From Aphanomyces cochlioides (Eukaryota; Oomycota; Saprolegniomycetes; Saprolegniales; Verrucalvaceae), in assembly GCA_019828595.1 (NCBI GenBank), contig JAHQRK010000004.1:1922001-1986000 (forward strand): 64,000 nt of DNA, in the 5' to 3' direction. The translations under genes were made by a program, and so were the position numbers. Of this stretch, positions 1 to 10,500 are shown one piece after another (the stretch's first letter is position 1; each line of letters opens with the position of its first letter). The notes under the pieces were generated by a model that did no database searches, had not been told where the DNA came from, and saw only the letters and a program-made list of their open reading frames with translations.

Positions 1-1
1 T

Positions 2-3000
2 CTCAATGCCTTCGAGTCTCCCGCTTCGTCATCTGCGTGGATCCTTGACTCTGGCGCATCGAATCATTTCTGCAACGATGCTGCATGGTTTGAAGAACTT
101 CAACTATTTGAGGGTACAGTTCGAGCTGCCAATGGAAGTGACATGCCAATTGCAAGCACCGGTTCTGTCTTACTTGAGATGAACACACCCACCGGTATCA
201 TTCCTGTCACTCTCCAAGATGTACTGTTCATTCCGAACCTACAGTACAACCTTTTCTCCTTGTCGAGAGTAACTGATCGAGGATTCAACTCTCAGTTCCA
301 GCGTAATGCTTGCTACATTACTCGCGAAGAAGTTGTGTATGCTCAAGGCTTCAAACGCGACAACTTGTACTACATCGACATTGCAAACCCTTTGCCAACT
401 CAGTCGTCTTCCACCCCTCACGTTGGTTTGTCTTTTTGACAACGTCCGCTACTCCAACTCCAGCTGACCTTTGGCATGCTCGCCTTGGTCATATTAGTGT
501 GAAGTATACTGCTAAAACGTGTCAATACACTGATGGCATTGAGCTTGATGACTGCGACCATGATTTTTGCGAAAGCTGCCTTGCTGGGAAGCAGTCTCGT
601 TTACCCTTCCCCAAGCGCTCTCTCTCCACAACTTCGGAACCGTTTGCTTTGGTACATTCGGACATTTGTGGACCTATGCGTCACCCTGCACTTCGTGATT
701 GATCTCGGTATTTCATCACGTTTACCGATGATTATTCGCGTTATGGCTTTGTGTTCTTTCTCAAGAACAAGTCGGATGCTCTCCAATGCTTCAAGGAGTT
801 CACTGCCTATTGCCGCACTCAAATCGATCTACCTGTGTGCGATGTCTCCGTTCCGACAATGGCGGTGAATACTTCTCGACTTTATTCTCCGAGTTCTTAC
901 TCGAGAATGGCATCCAACACGATGCGACCGTTCCGCATGCCCCGCAGCAAAATGGTGTCAGTGAACGCATGAATCGCACTCTCGTCGAATGTGCAAGATC
1001 ATTGCTTCACTTCTGCAAAGCACCTTTGCGATTTTGGGCCGAAGCTGTGTCTCATGCAATGTACCTATGGAATCGGACATACTCAGCGTCCACTCCTGGT
1101 ATGACACCCTTCGAGAAACTATGGAAGTCTAAGCCTGATCTTGGTAACCTGTGTATTTTTGGCTGTGAAGCTTATGCGCATGTTGAATCGCATCAACGAA
1201 CCAAGTTTGCTTCCAAGACGATACGTGCCATGTATCTTGGTCACGAGCCTAACGTCAAAGGTTATCGTCTTTACACCTCATGCCCAGAACGGATCATCGT
1301 CAGTCGTAATGTTGTCTTTAATGAAACCAAGAGTTTCTTTACTGAAGAACCGTCGGCTGATGAATCACCCGTCTCTCAACTCATTGATGAGATCGACGAT
1401 GATGACGAGCTGTCTCTAAGAGATGAGATTTTAGCACTACCTGCAGCTACACCAGCTTCTACCATACCCGCTCCAAATGAAGGAACTGCGATCGTTCCAA
1501 GACGTTCGACTCGCATCCGTCGCGGCAATCCTCGCTACAATGTGCCCCTTGTACACGTTCCTCAGTCCACGTTGGTTGAACCTTTAACATCACCGACAAG
1601 ACCAATACAGAGCACACCTCCCACACCTTCCATCGCTGAAGCAGACACTTCCGAGTCTCGCGTTGAGAACACACCTCCGCAACCACTCGATGACTCCACG
1701 CCTTCTCGTGTTGAGCCTGCTCCACAACAATCACCTGCTGAATCTCCTGCGGACATTCCATTGCCGTCATCACCTTCACAAGGACCAATGTCTCGCACGG
1801 ACCCTCCTGCTGTCACTCCTGAGTTTGTTCCCGTCATGATGCCTCCTCCGGCGTCGACAGACTCGACTTCGTTCGGCGAAGATGCGCTTTGTGAACAGTT
1901 TGAGTCCTTGGCACTCAGTTTGTTTCGCCTTCGACCTGAGGCAAACTCTGATGTTAATGAACATCAACTGAGCAAGCAACATCGACTTCTCGTTGCTTTA
2001 GCCTTGCAAACAACCGGGCTACCTTCGACTGTACGTCAAGCCCATGCTTCACCAGAGAAACATGAATGGATTAAGGCTACTGATGCCGAATACAATTCAT
2101 TGATGCAACACAACACTTGGACTCTGTGTGAACTTCCACCTGACCGTAAACCCATTGGATGCCGATGGATCTTTACGAAGAAGTACGCTGCTGATGGTAC
2201 TTTGTCACGCTACACAGCACGCCTTGTTGCTCAAGGTTTTACTCAAGTTGCTGGCGTTGACTACACTGAAGTGTTTGCTCCTGTAATCCGCACTTCGAGC
2301 ATTCGTTTCCTACTTGCTCTTGCTGCGATGAGTTCCATGCATATCTGCCACATGGATGTGCAAACTGCTTTCCTCAACGGAAACCTCCAGGAAACACTCT
2401 ACATGAAACAACCTCCGGGATATGTCCAACCTGGCTCAGAACATCTTGTCTGCCGTTTGAACAAGAGCATCTATGGACTTAAACAATCTTCCCGTGAATG
2501 GAACTCTACATTGGATTCTTACTTTAAGTCACAACGCTTCACACAACTTAAGTCTGATCCATGCATCTACTTCCGACGTACACCCCAAAGTTTAGTTTTG
2601 GTGGGCGTATATGTCGACGACTTCATCCTTCTGTCCACACATTCAAACTTAATGGACTCCACGAAGCGTGCCTTATCCGCTCGCTTCACCATGAAGGACT
2701 TGGGAACCTTAACCTACTGCCTCGGCATCGAAGTTAAACGCCTTGAGGATGGTTCCATTTTACTACACCAAAGCCGATACATCTCGGACATACTTGCTAA
2801 GCATGGCCTTGCCGACTGCAATCCAATTTCAACACCTCAGGACAGCCATACAGCCTCTTTCCGATCGTCTAGTTCTACACCCTCGTTGCCATTTCGCAAT
2901 GTGGTGGGCGAACTGCTCTATCTCACGACGACAACGCGTCCTGATATCGCTTTTACTGTTACATTGCTTTCACGGCACCTCAACAACCCTGAAGAAGAAC

Positions 3001-3587
3001 ATCAACACATCGCTAAGCGTGTACTCCGCTACCTTCAAGGAACGAAAGATTATGGAACATGCTACACCAAGCAAGACTCCTCCGACTATCTCATTGAGCT
3101 ATTCGTCGATGCCGACTATGCCAATGATGCAACCACTCGCAGATCCACCTCAGGCTATTTTCTATTCCTGAATGGATGTTTGATCTCGTGGAAATCCAAC
3201 CTGCAAAACATAGTTACTTTGTCCACTTCCGAAGCCGAATACATTTCCATGTCTTATCGACTACAAGAAGCACTATGGCTCAAGTCATTGCTTGAAGAAC
3301 TCGAGCTTTCTGTGAAACTGCCCATCATCGTTTATGACGACAACCAAAGCACAATCAAGATGGCTGAAAACTCAACGCTTCAACAACGAACTAAGCACAT
3401 CGATGTTCGTCATCACATCATTCGAGACTTAGTCCGCGAGCACATCATCAAGATCGACTATTGCCCCACTAACAAAATGCTTGCTGACATGCTAACAAAA
3501 GCATTGCCTCGACCAAAGTTTCAAGAACATCTCTCGAAAGTCATGACCCCTCTCTCTCACTACATCGAAGAAGAAAGTTTCAATTAG
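2..3587 (+). pseudogene. Ty1/copia retrotransposon pol, 5' part broken
   Basis: This is the polyprotein of a Ty1/copia LTR retrotransposon, entering from the left edge. In order one sees an aspartic protease motif (DSGAS, about 47-61), a GAG-pre-integrase zinc-finger segment (HARLGH, about 474-590), the integrase core (SDNGGEY, about 855), reverse transcriptase with its YVDD box (about 2611-2622) and copia-type RNase H (DADYAND, near 3110). The 5' part is not continuous. The frame shifts near 430 at a T-run, there is an in-frame TGA at 703-705, and it shifts again near 840. From about 845 to the stop at 3585-3587 the frame is open for over 900 codons, covering integrase, RT and RNase H. The copy therefore looks recently disabled rather than ancient. 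The gag region lies outside the window. Confidence 0.93.
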
Positions 3588-3594
3588 GGGGGAA

Positions 3595-3779
3595 TGTTGA
3601 GACTTCTAGAATGTAATCTCAACTTTCACATTCGAGAAAGGTCTCTTAACTATAAAACAACTTGTATATTGCGTGTTCCAGAAGACTCCAGAAGACAAAC
3701 GAAGACCACAGAATTCACACTAGGCCTAGCTAGCTTTCATATTAACCATCTAATTCACTTTCCAACTTCCCTTCTAGAG
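3595..3779 (+). repeat. 3' LTR of the copia element (end approximate)
   Basis: Immediately after the pol stop codon lies a polypurine tract (ggggggaa, 3587-3594), the usual primer site for plus-strand synthesis. It is followed by TGTTGAGA at 3595, a typical LTR start. A TATA box (tataaaa) is at 3651-3657, as expected in the U3/R part of an LTR. The LTR begins with a short inverted repeat (GTTGAGA...TCTCAAC, 3597-3632). I could not find a clear CA end. The boundary at 3779 is simply where the tandem array begins, so the LTR may be truncated there. Confidence 0.6.
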
Positions 3780-4117
3780 TATGATCGAATTACTCGCGTG
3801 ATGAATTGACGACTTATTGCATTAGTTTAAGGGAGGATAACAGAGTAAAGTATATGTTGTATGATCGAATTACTCGCGTGATGTATTGAAGACTTATTGC
3901 ATTAGTTAAAGGAGGATAACAGAGTAAAGTATATGTTGTATGATCGAATTACTCGCGTGATGAATTGACGACTTATTGCATTAGTTTAAGGGAGGATAAC
4001 AGAGTAAAGTATATGTTGTATGATTGAATTACTCGCGTGATGGATTGACGACTTATTGCATTAGTTTAAGGGTGGATATTGACGACTTATTGCTTTAATT
4101 TTAGGGTGGATAACATT
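3780..4117. repeat. 80-bp tandem repeat array
   Basis: A unit of about 80 bp starting ATGATCGAATTACTCGCGTG is repeated at 3781, 3861, 3940 and 4020 (unit lengths 80, 79, 80). The fourth copy stops after about 59 bp and is followed by a shortened fifth fragment from 4079 to about 4117. Copies differ by only a few substitutions and one deletion. The array abuts the copia LTR. No coding sense is visible. Confidence 0.9.
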
Positions 4118-4333
4118 GTATACTCGTTACTGTATACTGATTATCACGGATTTTGGATAATGTTCACGTGCATTATTTGGTCAATCATAACTGTTCTCAT
4201 TTTTACATACTTTTGGAGCATATTGCCGTATTTTATGGTAGATTATTCTAAATTCGATTTCAATACATAATACCTATATTACCCATTTAATTTACTTCGA
4301 ACTTCGTGAGTATACAAATTTCAAGAAATGGTT

Positions 4334-4365
4334 ACAGCAACAGCAACAACAGCAACAACAGCAAG
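4334..4365. repeat. CAR-type trinucleotide microsatellite
   Basis: A short imperfect run of CAG and CAA triplets. It lies between the tandem array and the DNA transposon, with no reading frame around it. The rest of 4118-4393 is AT-rich and I see nothing else in it. Confidence 0.6.
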
Positions 4366-4393
4366 AACATCAGATACCCCTCCAGAAGAACTA

Positions 4394-5305
4394 GGGCCCG
4401 TCTGGCAACCGAAAATATTACAATAAATAGGCCCAACATGCCGCCAAATTCAATAATTGAGGTCAGAATATGAACTTGTTTATCTCCAAGAGTTTTGCAC
4501 CAAGGCCAATATTTTTGGTTGGGATATACTCAGTGGAGGCTCCCAAAATGCCATTTTACGAGATGGAGGTTTTACCTCTAACGTAAACCCTCAGTCGTGG
4601 CCGAAAATTCTTTAGCTCACGAAAAGTTGAGATTCCTTCCGATACAAAACGAATCAAGAAAATTGGAAAGTACAGTTGAAATGAGCATGAAAAGACGAAT
4701 ACGTACAAATTATCAGAATATATTTGTTCTGCAAGGAGTGCTTTCGGCGAAGTTAAATTGATGGGGCATAAAAAGTTCAAGTATTATCGGTCGTGGCCGA
4801 AAGTTTATCTTAATATTTGTATGAAATATGTGACATACATTATCTGACCCAAAGTGGCTTTGTGACAAGAAAAATATATATGAAAACAGAATATTAATTT
4901 ATAGATAAACACAATTTCATCAGTTGGCCACTGCCTTTGTATGTTCTCACAGCCAAGTCTCTCCTCGTGAAACAAGTGTGAAGTTTCCTTCGATATCAAT
5001 CCAACTTTGACTTTACTTGACCACAACTTGTGGGCAAGCTCCTGAGAAGTCTTGACAGGTTGACCGACGCGCTCCATCCACAGAACAGTGAAAATATCAA
5101 GTATTCGAGTTTATATAAACTCTTCGGTTCTCATTACTTTCTCAACGAAGTATTTCTACCAATAACAATCGATGATGGAAATCGGCCATGACTGAAAATT
5201 TCGGCCATCACTGGGGGTTTACGTTATTTTGAATATGCCATAAATCGTTGATCCCAATTTAGCTTAAAATGGCATATTGATTTTGAAATTTTGCCAGACG
5301 CACCC
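4394..5305. mobile_element. Non-autonomous DNA transposon (MITE-like), possibly PIF/Harbinger
   Basis: The ends form imperfect terminal inverted repeats. GGGCCCGTCTGGCAA at 4394-4408 matches the reverse complement of 5291-5305 at 13 of 15 positions. Both ends are flanked by the trinucleotide CTA (4391-4393 and 5306-5308), which looks like a 3-bp target duplication. A second inverted pair lies inside (4579-4609 against 5197-5226), and the word GTCGTGGCCGAAA recurs subterminally (4594, 4790). No open frame inside resembles a transposase, so it would depend on a helper. The 3-bp duplication and G-rich ends suggest PIF/Harbinger; that assignment is inference. Confidence 0.6.
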
Positions 5306-5308
5306 CTA

Positions 5309-5671
5309 ACCTTCGGTGAAGTGGGATATCGGAGATATCCTCGTACACACTTCCCTCGGAATATAAATTGACACAAAAATCTTTTTTCAGAAAATTGAAA
5401 ATAAGAGTATTTATTTATTTTCAAAGGCATAAATATTTATGACCGTTTTATAAATAAAATTATACGGTTTGCCAAAGGAAAAATATAAATTAATAAAGAC
5501 ATTAATGTGTAGAGTTTTTGTTCTCTCATTTGATTGGCTATTGCTTAGACCGAAAAATTGGCTCTAGACCGAAAAACTGGCGCATTACGTTATTCTTTTT
5601 GACCAATCATAAAATTGTCGTTTTTCCGATTTAATCTACCAGACATAAATCTTCTTCCGACCAGGTCCATC
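5309..5671. promoter_or_regulatory. Upstream region of the Ldh2-type gene with two CCAAT boxes
   Basis: This AT-rich intergenic stretch has no reading frame I can support. It carries TGATTGGC at 5531-5538 and ACCAATCA at 5602-5609, oppositely oriented CCAAT boxes about 135 and 65 bp before the ATG at 5672. Between them the phrase tagaccgaaaaa occurs twice (near 5548 and 5566). The promoter role is inferred from position and from the same box recurring before other genes here. Confidence 0.45.
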
Positions 5672-6827
5672 ATGCTGAACGGCGCGCATAATGTCCAAGT
5701 CTCTATCAAGGATTTGACGAATCAAACACGCCTGGCTCTGAAAGTACTGGGATACACGCCGGCAGAGTCCGCAGTCCTCGAGCGTGTTCTTTTGTACGCG
5801 CAACTCCGCGGCAACACTCAAGGAGTTGTCAAGCTTGTGACGAAATCCTTGGACAAGAGTCCCCAAGCATACACATCCTCCATCGACGTTGAGAGTGACA
5901 CGCCAACTACGGCAGCTGTAAATGGCAATCAGCACTGCGGCATGCTTGTCGTTCAGCGTGCCACGGACATTGCTATTACCAAAGCGAAAGCTCAAGGTGC
6001 AAGTGTCGTCACCAGCCGCAACTACAGTGCGTAGCTTTGCCATCAGCAAGCATCGTTCTCACAAGACTGTAGGCACCTCGACAGGAGCGATTGGCTATTA
6101 TGCCCAAGAGATTGCAAGACATGGACTCATTGGGCTTGTCTTCAGTGGTTCACCAGAACTCGTGGCACCTCACGGCAGCAAACAGCCTATCTTTGGCACG
6201 AACCCGATTGCCGTAGGTTTCCCGAGGTATGATGCTCATCGCGCATGATCTAATGTTCATAGGGAGGACCGAGAGACGCCGTTGGTTGTGGACTTGGCGA
6301 CGTCTGCCATTTCCTACTTTGCGATCCTTTTGGCCAAGCTCGCCAAGCAACCCATTCCTTCTGACGTCGCTTTGGACAAAGACGGTGAATGAACCGTCTT
6401 CAAATCCTTGCTCACTTGACTATCAGGCCATGTGACGACGGATCCAAATGCCATGCACGCAATCCTTCCATTTGGAGGCCACAAAGGCTCAGCGCTCGCT
6501 TTGGTCGTCGAGCTCTTCAGTAATGCGTTGGCTGGCGGTGCCATCCACGACAAGAACGCAGCCCGCGACTGGGCAAGCTGCGTCGTTGCGATCGACCCGG
6601 CTCGCTTCCACGCATCCCTCGGCGACTTCACCGCGCGGGTAGAGCAAATCCTCCATCGTGTCAAGTCGAGCGACAAAGTGTCACGCACCGGCGCGATTTG
6701 GCTCCCTGGCGAGCGTGGGAATGTCCTGTACCATCGCCTCGTCACCCAAGGCAACATTGGCATTGAAGAGTCGTTGTGGCGTCAATTGCAAGAGTTTACA
6801 TCGGCATCAAAGACATCCAAGTTGTAA
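5672..6827 (+). CDS. Ldh2-family (malate/L-lactate dehydrogenase type) protein
   Basis: Exons 5672-6026, 6073-6226, 6263-6384 and 6427-6827 join in frame to 343 codons, the normal length of this NAD(P)-dependent oxidoreductase family. Introns are 46, 36 and 42 nt. The ATG at 5672 places VSIKDL and LRGNTQG where the family's N-terminal helix and RG-SHG motif lie. GTNPIAVGFP and LPFGGHKGSALALVVELF are typical cofactor and substrate-site segments. Two residues I would expect are missing: the histidine of SHG is Q (TQG), and the histidine in NxSHxGAxGYY is gone (NYSTSTGAIGYY). These histidines are held to matter for catalysis and substrate binding, so the protein may have altered or no dehydrogenase activity. 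It probably acts in the cytosol, as no targeting peptide is evident. Confidence 0.85.
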
Positions 6828-7574
6828 TGCCATCTTCATCTCCATGTAATCCAACAAAGATTCTTCCATGACATGTTGACAGCTCTGTGTGATTGACGAC
6901 GAAATATATCGTCAAAATGCTCAGTATTTTAAATTTAGTAGTAAATATATGGACTCTTCCGTCCTAGTTGCACATGGCATCTCACTCGCCCACTGGTTTC
7001 TTACAGGCGGACGTCACTCACTTGTAGGAGGAATTTCTATCACGCCTGCTGAACAACGCCCTCGATCCAATTGAAATCGTCTCTGCATGTAGTCAACCAC
7101 GCCACCGCTCTTCATTGTGCGCTCGGGAGATTAATTTTGACAAGAGCGTGCTGGGTTTGAGCATCTTCATCGTCCTGTCGTCTTCTCCATTGTTGATATC
7201 TCGCTTTTTGCATCGTCAGCTGACATTGGCAGAGAGAGGCGCAACCCCAATCTTATTGCTGCCAGTTTTTGTATCCAAGCTACTGTACGTGAAGCACCCA
7301 CACATCGAGCTGAGACTGCAAGTCCCACATGGATATACTGCTCTGGAACAATTCAGCCGTGTTGGCGGCGTTACGTCTATCGCCATGTTGCAACAGGAGC
7401 GCGAGTTGCCGTCATAGCGAGGAAGAATGCATACTACATGATATCCTGTAGACTGTCGTCGTGTCGTGGACATTGTTCCTCCTCTGGCTTGTACAATCGC
7501 CCAACATTAGAAATTTCAAAAAAATATACAGATGACATACAATTTTCAAGTATAAGATCTGAAAAATATAAAAA
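6828..7574. other. Intergenic, nothing recognised
   Basis: This 747-bp stretch separates the Ldh2-type gene from the ferlin gene, which points the same way. Only short frames without family resemblance are present. The last 70 bp before the ferlin start are very AT-rich, as in a core promoter. Confidence 0.5.
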
Positions 7575-10500
7575 ATGACAAAATTTGGCTCACGACGGTC
7601 GTTCGTCAGCAACTCAGTCGGGAATTTAATTGCGAGGGCAAGCATGGAACAGATCCGTGTCCGTGTCGTCCGCGCTGAAAATGTAATCGGGACAGACGGC
7701 TTTGGATCCAACAAGACCTCGGATCCGTATGCTATCTTGACATATTTGGATCACAAGGGCGACGAAATTAAAGGCGAAGCTCGCAAGTCAAAGCACGTTG
7801 AGAAGAACTTGAACCCCGAGTGGAATTTTGAAGCAGTGATCGGGAATGACGTCGACTTGCGCATTGTAGAGTCGCTTGCGTGCTCTGTCTATGACAAGGG
7901 TTTGTTCAACAACGATCCACTCGGCCGCGCTGTGATTCCCATGGCGACTATCCGAGGCGTCACATCTGGGGCCCCGTTGCAATTGAACATTGCACTTGAA
8001 AAATTCGGCCCCATGAAACGAGTCTCCGGCAGTGTCTATATTGAATTTGAAAATGCATCGACGCCTCCCCCAAGTGCTGCGTCTGCTCCTGGATCTGCTC
8101 CCAAATCTGTTGGCATTGATATGCCTGCCGAAGCAGGTGTACCAAATGTGTTGTTTGTCACTGTCGAGAGCGCGACTGGCCTGAAGGCTATGGACAAGGG
8201 AGGTACCAGTGATCCGCTCATCCACGTCATTTGCAACAAAACCAAATTTACAACGACGAAGAAGCAAAAGGTCCTTTCTGCGATCTGGAACGAAAGCTTC
8301 AAGATCCCAGTCACTGACGCTTCCCAAGAAGTCGAGTTTATCGTGGAAGATGATGACACTTTCGTGAATGACTTCATGGGTCAAGTGAAATTGCCTTTGT
8401 CCATGTTTGCTGACGGACAAAAACAAACATTGACACTTGACTTGGTCAATAAGAAGTACGGCAAGGAAGAATTGGGCACATTGGCTGTGACGATTCAGTG
8501 GAAGAACGCTAATGTTGACGAAGTCATTGCCTCAAACAAGAAGAAGAGTGGCAATATTTTTGACAAGATGGTGAAAGCCGTCGGTGCCGGTATCCCTGAT
8601 GTACGTTTCGAAAGTAAGAATCATGCCTAATCTGTATCACATAGGCCGGTGATGACGATGAAGACGCTGTAGATGTCGAAGCTACCGATTCGGCACCCAA
8701 AAAGTCTGAAGAAGAATTGAAGAAGGAGAAGGAAGAACGTGAAAAAGCCTTGGCTGAAGAAAAAGCCGCCTTGGAGAATATCAATATCAAGTCCGGCGAC
8801 TACACTGTCCAAGTCCACGTCATTGAAGCGCGTGAATTGGTTGGCAAGGACGCGTCGGGCATGTCTGACCCTGTCGTATACGTCGAAGTCTTAGACCAAA
8901 AGCAGAACACAGCTACCAAGCATCAAACTCTCAGCGCCGTCTGGGACGACCTCCTCATTTTTAACTTCCGAAATTTGGACAAAGAAGATATGGAAATGGG
9001 TTCTATCAAACTCTACGTGATGGATGCCAATACTTTCCAGCGTGCCGAGTTGATCGGTGAAACCCAGTTCGACACGTCGTTTGTGTACTCCAACTTGAAC
9101 CATCAAATCGCCAACAAATGGGTTGGTCTCATCGCTCCAGGTGCGAATGGTATTCAAGGTTACTTGCGAGTGTCCATTACCATCTTGGGACCTGGTGACA
9201 AATTTGTTCCTCCTCCACCTCTTGGTGCTGCCGACTCTGGTATTGATGGTGTGCTCATGCCACCTAGTGTTCAACAAAATGTCAAGTTCTTAATTGTGAA
9301 GCTCCATGCTGGTGAACATTTGCCAGCCATGGATCAAAGTTTGACCCAGAAAGGAGGTCTGGATGCCTATGTTGAATGCTCGTTGGGTGGGGGCAAGCCC
9401 ATCCGAACACGAGTCAAGACTGTCAAGGGTGAACGCCATTTACTGAACCCATCTTTCAACGATGACTTGTACTTGGTTCTGCGCGAACCGAGTATGGCCA
9501 ACAAGATTACTTTCTGTGTCAAGGATTGGGATCGAATCGGAGCTGATGAAGTCGTCGCCCACGCCTACCAAAGCATTGGTGTGATTAAGAGCATGAAGGG
9601 AAAGCTCGGGCCCTTGTGGATTAACCTTTATGGTGCTCCATTGCAACACGCAAAGGAAAGCTTGTTGAACAAAGAAGACAGCGTGAAGACGCAAATGAAC
9701 ACATACCCTGACCAGGCTACGACGTACCGTGGGCGTATTTTGGTGTCTTTTTCCATCGAAGACAATGACAAAAAGTTGGAAGAAATTGATCAGCGTGTGA
9801 AGGCACGACCCATTCCAAAGGAGTTGTATCCCCCCACCAGTATCTTCAGATTCCGTGCTTTCCTCGGTACTGGTACTGAAATTCCTCAGCTCAAATCCGC
9901 AAATCCACTGAAGAACTCCCGCATGCAAGTTATTATTTCGTGCGGTTTGTTCGAAGAAGTCTTCGAGCGCCGAGCGAACAACAAGGGTCTTGTTGTGTGG
10001 AATCAAATTATTGAGAGTGGCCCGATTTCGTGTCCTGTTCCTGTGGATGGAGACTACTCTCAAATTCCTGACATCTTTGTCTATTTGTGCAAGGGTGAAG
10101 TTGGCGATCGACTGAACCCGCGTAAACAAATTGCGTTCAAGCGATACACAGCGAAGGAACTAATTGAGAAGAAGATGGCCATTAACCCCGAATGGATCAC
10201 GCTCAAGGAGGACCCATGCGTTGACGCCCTTGAAGACGAATCTTTCCCTGGTAACATCTATTTGGATTTGGCCATGGGATCAGTCGATCAAGCCGACCAA
10301 ACCCGTGATGCCTGGACTACTTTCTATGACAAGAACAAACTCGAGACCCGCCACAAGTACGAAGTCCGTGTCAACATTTTCCAAGCTCGTCAATTGCCTG
10401 CTCTCGATGACAATGGTTTGAGTGATCCATACGCCAAGGTCCGTTTCATGGGCGAAGAAAAGCGCTTGAAGGAAAAGAAGAAGACAATCAATCCAACGTG

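Noticed and set aside
3780..4117. Tandem array considered as a CRISPR array
   Set aside because: Units are head-to-tail with no unique spacers, the genome is eukaryotic and no cas-like gene is present.
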